Positions 59,425-64,000 of a stretch of 64,000 nucleotides of DNA are shown here, piece by piece. Position numbers and translations under genes: made by a program. Origin of the DNA: Lysobacterales bacterium (GTDB lineage Bacteria > Pseudomonadota > Gammaproteobacteria > Xanthomonadales > Ahniellaceae); the NCBI GenBank assembly GCA_016721845.1, contig JADKHK010000005.1, forward strand, positions 166,001 through 230,000. Reading direction: 5' to 3'. The notes below the pieces were generated by a model, which was not told the DNA's origin, did not search any database, and was given only the letters and a program-made list of their open reading frames with translations. Each line of letters opens with the position of its first letter. Within the stretch, counting starts at the first letter, position 1.

Positions 59425-60192
59425 ATGCGTATCATCAGTTTCAACGCCAACGGCATCCGCTCGGCCGCGACCAAGGGATTCTTCGACTGGTTCGCGGCGC
59501 AGCAGCCGGATGTGCTTTGCCTGCAGGAAACCAAGGCGCAGGTCGATCAGCTCGGCGACAACGTGTTTGCCCCGCCCGGATACCACCGACATTTTCGCGA
59601 CGCGACCACGAAGAAGGGCTACAGCGGTGTCGCGATCTACACGCGGCGTGCGCCCGACGAGGTCCGTACTGGTCTGGGCTGGGACGCCTTCGACGAGGAA
59701 GGGCGCTACATCGAGGCGCGCTATGGCAATCTCAGTGTCGTATCGTTGTACCTGCCGTCCGGTTCCTCCGGCGAGGAACGCCAGCAGTTCAAGTTCAAGG
59801 TCATGGACTGGATCGCGCCGATCTTTGCGCAGTGGTTCGAGAGTGGTCGCGACTACGTGCTGTGCGGTGACTGGAACATCGTGCGCTCGCGGCTCGACAT
59901 CAAGAACTGGACCTCGAACCAGAAGAATTCCGGTTGTCTGCCCGAAGAACGTGCCTGGCTCAATGGCTTGTGCGAGCGTGGCTGGGTCGATGCCTATCGT
60001 CATCTGAAGCCGGAAGGCGAGGATTACTCCTGGTGGTCGCAGCGCGGCGCCGCGCGCGCCAAAAACGTCGGCTGGCGGATCGATTACCAGATGCTCACGC
60101 CCAGTCTGCGCGAGCGCTTGAAGGCGTGCACGATCCACGCCGAGCCGAAGTTCTCGGACCACGCCCCGGTGGTGGTCGACTACGCGGATTGA
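59425..60192 (+). CDS. xth: Exodeoxyribonuclease III (Crc-related, catalytic residues kept)
   Basis: This 255-residue protein is of the exonuclease III/APE1 family, which removes AP sites and 3' blocks. It is closest in overall wording to Pseudomonas Crc (MRIISFNANGIRSAATKGF, DIKNWTSNQKNSGCLPEERAWL, GWRIDYQMLTP) but keeps active-site residues that Crc has lost: Glu in LCLQETK, GDWN and SDHAPV instead of LQDT, GSLY and SQHAP. Its position beside pyrE also matches crc. ATG 59425 is used. The 3' end overlaps ampG by 13 bases. Confidence 0.92.
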   Translation: MRIISFNANGIRSAATKGFFDWFAAQQPDVLCLQETKAQVDQLGDNVFAPPGYHRHFRDATTKKGYSGVAIYTRRAPDEVRTGLGWDAFDEEGRYIEARYGNLSVVSLYLPSGSSGEERQQFKFKVMDWIAPIFAQWFESGRDYVLCGDWNIVRSRLDIKNWTSNQKNSGCLPEERAWLNGLCERGWVDAYRHLKPEGEDYSWWSQRGAARAKNVGWRIDYQMLTPSLRERLKACTIHAEPKFSDHAPVVVDYAD

Positions 60193-61493
60193 TCCGTTGC
60201 GGCGCGCGCTTCGATCGTGCGATCGACCAGTCCCGAACGCATCATCCAGACGAACAGCAGGATGCCGGGTAGCGCGGCGATGGTGCTGATCAAATAGAAG
60301 TTGACGTAGCCGAAGGATTCGATGAGGGCGCCCGCCGTGGTGCCGGTCAGCAGTCGTCCGGCGATCGACGCGGTGGCCGACAGCAGCGCGAACTGCGTCG
60401 CCGTGAACGCCAGGTTGCACAGCGCCGAGAGGTAGGCCACGACCGCGACGCCGCCGATGCCGCTGGCGAAGTTCTCGAAGCCGAGCGTGAACGCCAGCAA
60501 GCCATTGCTGTGGCCGACATGGGCCAGCCACGCAAACGACAGGTTCGACACCGCCATCAGGATCAGGCTGATCAGTACTGCGCGCTTCATGCCGAGCCGC
60601 GCGTAGAGCACGCCGCCGACGAAGATGCCGGCCATCAGCGCGAAGAAGCCGACACCGACATCATAGGTGGCGATCTCGTCGTTGCTGAAGCCGAGGTCGT
60701 TCAGCAGCAGGCGCAGGGTCAGGTTCGCCAGCGTGTCGCCGATCTTGTGCAGCAACACGAACAACAGCACCAGCCAGGCGCCGCGACGGCGCAAGAATTC
60801 CGACAGTGGTGCGACCACGGCATCGACCGCGGCCGCGAATGAGCCTGCGCTTGTACGCACGATATGGCGAACCGGTTCACCCAGCCACAACGATGCGAAT
60901 ACCGCCGGCAACGCGAACATCGCACACAGCGCGTAGGCCTTGCTCCAGCCGGCCTTGCCCGCGACAACCAGTGCCAGGCTGGCAGCCGCGGTCGAGCCGA
61001 TGCGCCAGCCGTATTGCGACATGCCCGAGCCGGTCCCGAGTTGGTGGGGTGCCAAGGTTTCGATGCGGTAGGCATCGATCACGATGTCGAAGGTTGCGCC
61101 CGCCACGCCGACCAGGACCGCGGCGACGGCCACCGACGTCAGGCTGGCGCCGGGATCTGCCGCACCGAGTGCAAATACTGCTGCCGCAACGGCCGCGGCC
61201 GAAAACCATAGCCACGAGCGGCGTTGACCGAAGCGCGATAGCCATGGCAGCGGCGCACGGTCGATCAGCGGCGCCCACAGGAACTTGAAGTTGTAGACGA
61301 GAAAGGCCAGCGAGAAGGCAGTGACGCTCTTCTTGTCGATGCCATCCTGCGCCAGTCGTGTCGTCAGCGTCGCGCCGATCATCGCGTAAGGAAACCCCGA
61401 CGAAATGCCGAACAGCAGCGCGCCGAGCGGTGCCTTTTCGAGATAGGAATGGAGCGAGCCGGCGGCCGGGACTGCGGGAGTGGAATTCATCAT
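60180..61493 (-). CDS. ampG: AmpG-type muropeptide permease (MFS)
   Basis: This 437-residue major-facilitator protein imports anhydro-muropeptides for recycling. It has 12 hydrophobic segments; GISSGFPYAMIGATLTTRLAQDGIDKKSVTAF, YNFKFLWAPLIDRAPLPWLSRFGQRRSWLW and GATFDIVIDAYRIETLAPHQLGTGSGMSQYGWRIG match the AmpG signature. Shorter than E. coli AmpG (491), lacking the extra C-terminal helices. Near anmK, also of recycling. Its end overlaps the xth 3' end. Confidence 0.93.
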   Translation of the reverse strand: MMNSTPAVPAAGSLHSYLEKAPLGALLFGISSGFPYAMIGATLTTRLAQDGIDKKSVTAFSLAFLVYNFKFLWAPLIDRAPLPWLSRFGQRRSWLWFSAAAVAAAVFALGAADPGASLTSVAVAAVLVGVAGATFDIVIDAYRIETLAPHQLGTGSGMSQYGWRIGSTAAASLALVVAGKAGWSKAYALCAMFALPAVFASLWLGEPVRHIVRTSAGSFAAAVDAVVAPLSEFLRRRGAWLVLLFVLLHKIGDTLANLTLRLLLNDLGFSNDEIATYDVGVGFFALMAGIFVGGVLYARLGMKRAVLISLILMAVSNLSFAWLAHVGHSNGLLAFTLGFENFASGIGGVAVVAYLSALCNLAFTATQFALLSATASIAGRLLTGTTAGALIESFGYVNFYLISTIAALPGILLFVWMMRSGLVDRTIEARAATDQSA

Positions 61494-61591
61494 CCGCCGA
61501 TCCTAGCCGAGCCGGTTGATCGGGAGCGACACATTCGGTTGCAGTGCCGGAAAGCGGCGGGCTAGCATGGTGGCGGGATCAGGACATCGCT

Positions 61592-61840
61592 GTGCCAGAC
61601 ATCGTCATCCGCGGCATCGACCATGACGTCGCCGAGCGCATCAAGGAGATTGCGCGGCTGAACAACATGCCGATCAACGACGTGTTGCTGAAATTGTTGC
61701 GCCAGTCGCTCAAGCTCGACACCGAGACCTTGCTGGTCGCGAATCCGAAGCAGGACATCGCGCGCATGGCCGGCGCCTGGGGTCAGGATGAGACCGAGGC
61801 ACTTCGCGCCGCGATCGCCGCGATCGAGAAGCTGCCTTGA
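61592..61840 (+). CDS. FitA/VapB-like ribbon-helix-helix protein
   Basis: A GTG at 61592 with AGGA seven bases before gives 82 residues. DIVIRGIDHDVAERIKEIARLNNMPINDVLLKLLRQSL (about 3-40) is a ribbon-helix-helix DNA-binding unit of the FitA/VapB type. The C-terminal part (ARMAGAWGQDETEALRAAIAAIEKLP) resembles the toxin-binding tail of PIN-toxin antitoxins (W-x5-E). No PIN toxin follows: anmK on the other strand starts three bases after its stop. A lone regulator or a remnant of a pair. Confidence 0.75.
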   Translation: MPDIVIRGIDHDVAERIKEIARLNNMPINDVLLKLLRQSLKLDTETLLVANPKQDIARMAGAWGQDETEALRAAIAAIEKLP

Positions 61841-61843
61841 GGA

Positions 61844-62947
61844 TCAGGCCGGCCAGATCGCGCCGAGCACGCGCGGTCCGCGTGCGCCGGTGACCTCGGG
61901 ACGATTGCCCGGGCGACCGTCGAGCGTCTCGCGCGCCAGCCACGCGAAGGCGATGGCCTCGACGTAGTCCGGATCGATGCCATGCGCCGCCGTCGTTTCG
62001 AGTGTGATGGGGGCCAAAACATCTCGCAACGCGGCCATCAACCGTGCATTGTGAACGCCGCCGCCGCAAGCAATCACGCGCGTCGCCTGCGGACATTCCC
62101 GGCGCAGCGCGTCGGCGACCGTTCTTGCCGTCAAGGCCAACAGGGTCGCTTGCACGTCCGCGACGGCCTCGCCACCCCGCAATTGCTTGCGCAGCCATTG
62201 CAACTGGAAGGTCTCGCGACCGGTGCTCTTGGGTGCCGGACGCTTGAAAAAGGGATCGTCCATCCAGCGCGCCAGCAGTGCCGCATCGATTCGGCCCTGG
62301 CCGGCCAGCTCGCCGTCGCGGTCAAATGCGGCGCCGGTATGTTGGTGGCACCAGGCGTCCATCAATCCGCTGGCCGGGCCGGTGTCGAAACCGCGCACCG
62401 CTGCGCCCGGCGTCAGCAAGGTCAGGTTGGCGATACCACCCAGATTCAACACCGCACGCGCTTCACCGGGTGCAGACAGGCATGCGGCATGAAAGGCCGG
62501 TGCCAGCGGCGCGCCCTGTCCGCCGGCGGCCAGATCGCGGCGGCGAAAATCGGCGACCGTCGTGATTCGCAGCCGCTCGGCAATCACATTCGGATCGCCC
62601 AGCTGCAGCGTGAACGGATGGGCCGCGTCCGGGCGATGCCAGAGCGTCTGACCGTGCGATCCGATCGCGCGGATCCGTGTGCGGTCGACGCCACTCTGGG
62701 CGATCAGGGCTTCGGCCGCAGCCGCGAAGGCGTGGCCGATCTCGACATCCAGTTCGCCGCTGCGATCGAAGCTTGCGACTTCCCGACCCAGCGCGAGATC
62801 CAGGATGCGCTTGCGCAGGTCGGAGGCATAAGGCGTTGCCGCCGTGGCGAGCGTGCGGGGCGTGTCGCCATCGAATTCGACCAGCGCGGCATCGATGGCA
62901 TCAGCGCTGGTACCGGAGATCAGCCCGAGATACAGCGGCGCGGCCAT
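61844..62947 (-). CDS. anmK: Anhydro-N-acetylmuramic acid kinase
   Basis: This enzyme phosphorylates and opens anhydroMurNAc to MurNAc-6-phosphate in cell-wall recycling. The 367-residue protein has YLGLISGTSADAIDAALVEF at the start (phosphate-binding loop), IGSHGQTLWHRP, ADFRRRDLAAGGQGAPLAPAFH, NLGGIANLTLL and VIACGGGVHNARLM, all AnmK motifs. It starts inside the M23 peptidase stop (TGATG), so the two are coupled. With ampG next door this is a recycling locus. Confidence 0.96.
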   Translation of the reverse strand: MAAPLYLGLISGTSADAIDAALVEFDGDTPRTLATAATPYASDLRKRILDLALGREVASFDRSGELDVEIGHAFAAAAEALIAQSGVDRTRIRAIGSHGQTLWHRPDAAHPFTLQLGDPNVIAERLRITTVADFRRRDLAAGGQGAPLAPAFHAACLSAPGEARAVLNLGGIANLTLLTPGAAVRGFDTGPASGLMDAWCHQHTGAAFDRDGELAGQGRIDAALLARWMDDPFFKRPAPKSTGRETFQLQWLRKQLRGGEAVADVQATLLALTARTVADALRRECPQATRVIACGGGVHNARLMAALRDVLAPITLETTAAHGIDPDYVEAIAFAWLARETLDGRPGNRPEVTGARGPRVLGAIWPA

Positions 62948-64000
62948 CAGCGCTGCGCGACGGTGGCGCTGCGCAGTTCAGCCTGAGCCAGTTGCCGGAT
63001 GTAGGGCGCAGTGACCGCGCGGAACTTGGCCATCAGCGCACCCGGAAGTGGCTCTGGCGGCGGCAAGGTCACCTTGAGCGGATCTCGGTGCACGCCGTTG
63101 ATCCTGAATTCGTAGTGGAGATGAGGCGCGGTCGCGAGCCCGGTCATGCCGACATAGCCGATGTTGTCGCCCTGGCGCACGCGCGTGCCGACCTTCGCCG
63201 ACTTGCCGAAACCCGACATGTGCGCGTACAGCGTCGAATGGCCGCGACCATGGTCGATGATGACGACGCGACCGTAACCGGTCTTCCATCCTGCGAAGCC
63301 GACGCGGCCATCGGCTGCGGCCATGATCGGCGTCCCCGAGGGCGCTGCGTAGTCGACGCCCTTGTGTGCGCGCACCGTGCCGAGAATCGGATGGCGGCGC
63401 GCGGAGCTGAAGCGAGAGCTGATACGCGAGAATTCCACCGGCGTGCGGATGAAGGCTTTCCGCAGTGGTCGGCCCGCCTGATCGTAGTACTCGATGCTGC
63501 CGTCGGCTTTCTCGAAGCGCAGCGCGTCGAAGCGGCGGCCACGATTGACGAAGGTCGCGGCGATGATGTCGCCGCCCGGCAACACTTCGCCATCGCGGTA
63601 CATTTCTTCGAACACCACCGAAAACTGATCGCCGCGCCGCAGGTCCTGCGCGAAGTCGATGTCGTAGCCGAACACCTTCGCGAGCTTGATGATGGTGCCG
63701 TCGTCGAGCCCGGCTTCCTCGCCTGCACCGAACAGGGAACCGACGATCTGGCCACTAGCTACGCGCATCCGCTTCTCCACCGGACGCTCGATGGTGCGCT
63801 CGGTGACCTTCTCGCCATTGATTTCGACGATGCGGCGGGTGTCGCTGTCGACATCCAGCTGCAGGGCGGTCAGCGTTCCGGCTGCGTCACGGCGAATGCC
63901 GATGCGGTCGCCCGGACGCAGGCGGGTGAAGCTGTCGGCACTCGGCGCGGCAGCGACCAGATGGGCGAGTTGCCTTGAGGAGATGCCGATGTTCGCGAAG
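62947..64000 (-). CDS. M23 peptidoglycan DD-metalloendopeptidase, 5' end outside the window
   Basis: The frame is open to the right edge, so the N-terminus is cut off; at least 350 residues are visible. The internal GTG at 63780 is not the start, because coding sequence (RQLAHLVAAAPSADSFTRLR and INGEKVTERTIERPVEKRMRV) continues upstream. The C-terminal M23 domain has HKGVDYAAPSGTPI (His, Asp), DGRVGFAGWKTGYGRVVIIDHGRGHSTLYAHM (His) and TAPHLHYEF (His), the LytM zinc site. The MepM-like upstream part contains GDQFSVVFEE. It cleaves D-Ala-meso-DAP cross-links in related enzymes. anmK overlaps its stop. Confidence 0.94.
   Translation of the reverse strand, partial: FANIGISSRQLAHLVAAAPSADSFTRLRPGDRIGIRRDAAGTLTALQLDVDSDTRRIVEINGEKVTERTIERPVEKRMRVASGQIVGSLFGAGEEAGLDDGTIIKLAKVFGYDIDFAQDLRRGDQFSVVFEEMYRDGEVLPGGDIIAATFVNRGRRFDALRFEKADGSIEYYDQAGRPLRKAFIRTPVEFSRISSRFSSARRHPILGTVRAHKGVDYAAPSGTPIMAAADGRVGFAGWKTGYGRVVIIDHGRGHSTLYAHMSGFGKSAKVGTRVRQGDNIGYVGMTGLATAPHLHYEFRINGVHRDPLKVTLPPPEPLPGALMAKFRAVTAPYIRQLAQAELRSATVAQR

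Overview
The window is about 64 kb of high-GC chromosome from a gammaproteobacterium. The best guess is the Lysobacterales (Xanthomonadales), in the Rhodanobacteraceae/Lysobacteraceae range. This rests on the OleA thiolase, yibN-secB-gpsA synteny, a crc/xth-type gene beside pyrE, secreted proteins with a DGFE-type motif, SGEG-type repeats and REP-like elements with a GGAGCG head. The genus cannot be named from the sequence alone. No rRNA, tRNA, CRISPR array or insertion sequence was recognised.

Layout. 1-195 is the start of a reverse-strand gene cut by the left edge; 196-663 has no convincing gene. 664-9287 is a defence island read in one direction: type I restriction-modification (hsdR, hsdM, hsdS), a RecB-like nuclease with a possible PUA/EVE-type reader domain, and a KAP-family P-loop NTPase. 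It ends in an AT-rich stretch with an 18-bp imperfect direct repeat. 9497-15355 holds an unknown gene, a LamG-like secreted protein, an O-antigen-ligase-like membrane protein with a small partner, and two divergent glycosyltransferases. 15396-21990 is a cyanophycin operon: isoaspartyl dipeptidase, cyanophycinase, cyanophycin synthetase, and a CphA-like Mur ligase that probably starts at CTG. 22025-24409 holds two L,D-transpeptidase-type proteins whose 3' ends overlap. 24513-30078 contains queD, a phasin with two TGC-N3-GCA dyads on its promoter, a MAPEG protein, a SpoIIE phosphatase / STAS / cNMP-FHA signalling set, and a secreted esterase. 30226-37294 is the complete ATP synthase operon atpI-B-E-F-H-A-G-D-C, with a UUCG hairpin after atpE and a REP-like element before atpD.

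37415-50124 carries two M20 peptidases, secreted proteins, OleA divergent from a wax ester synthase/DGAT and a lipase-like hydrolase, a repeat-bearing hydrolase, a small lipoprotein and SppA. 50159-57147 holds a MATE exporter, a DUF3667 membrane protein, the rhodanese-secB-gpsA set, an outer-membrane barrel, trmL and small secreted proteins. 57336-64000 has a degenerate IspD-like protein, a DUF4124 protein, pyrE, exonuclease III, AmpG, a lone ribbon-helix-helix protein, AnmK and a truncated M23 peptidase.

Three themes recur. The first is carbon/nitrogen storage: cyanophycin, a phasin implying polyhydroxyalkanoate granules, and wax ester/TAG synthesis. The second is murein turnover: two L,D-transpeptidases, AmpG, AnmK and M23. 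The third is defence, at the left end. All family assignments come from reading motifs by eye; no database search was run.
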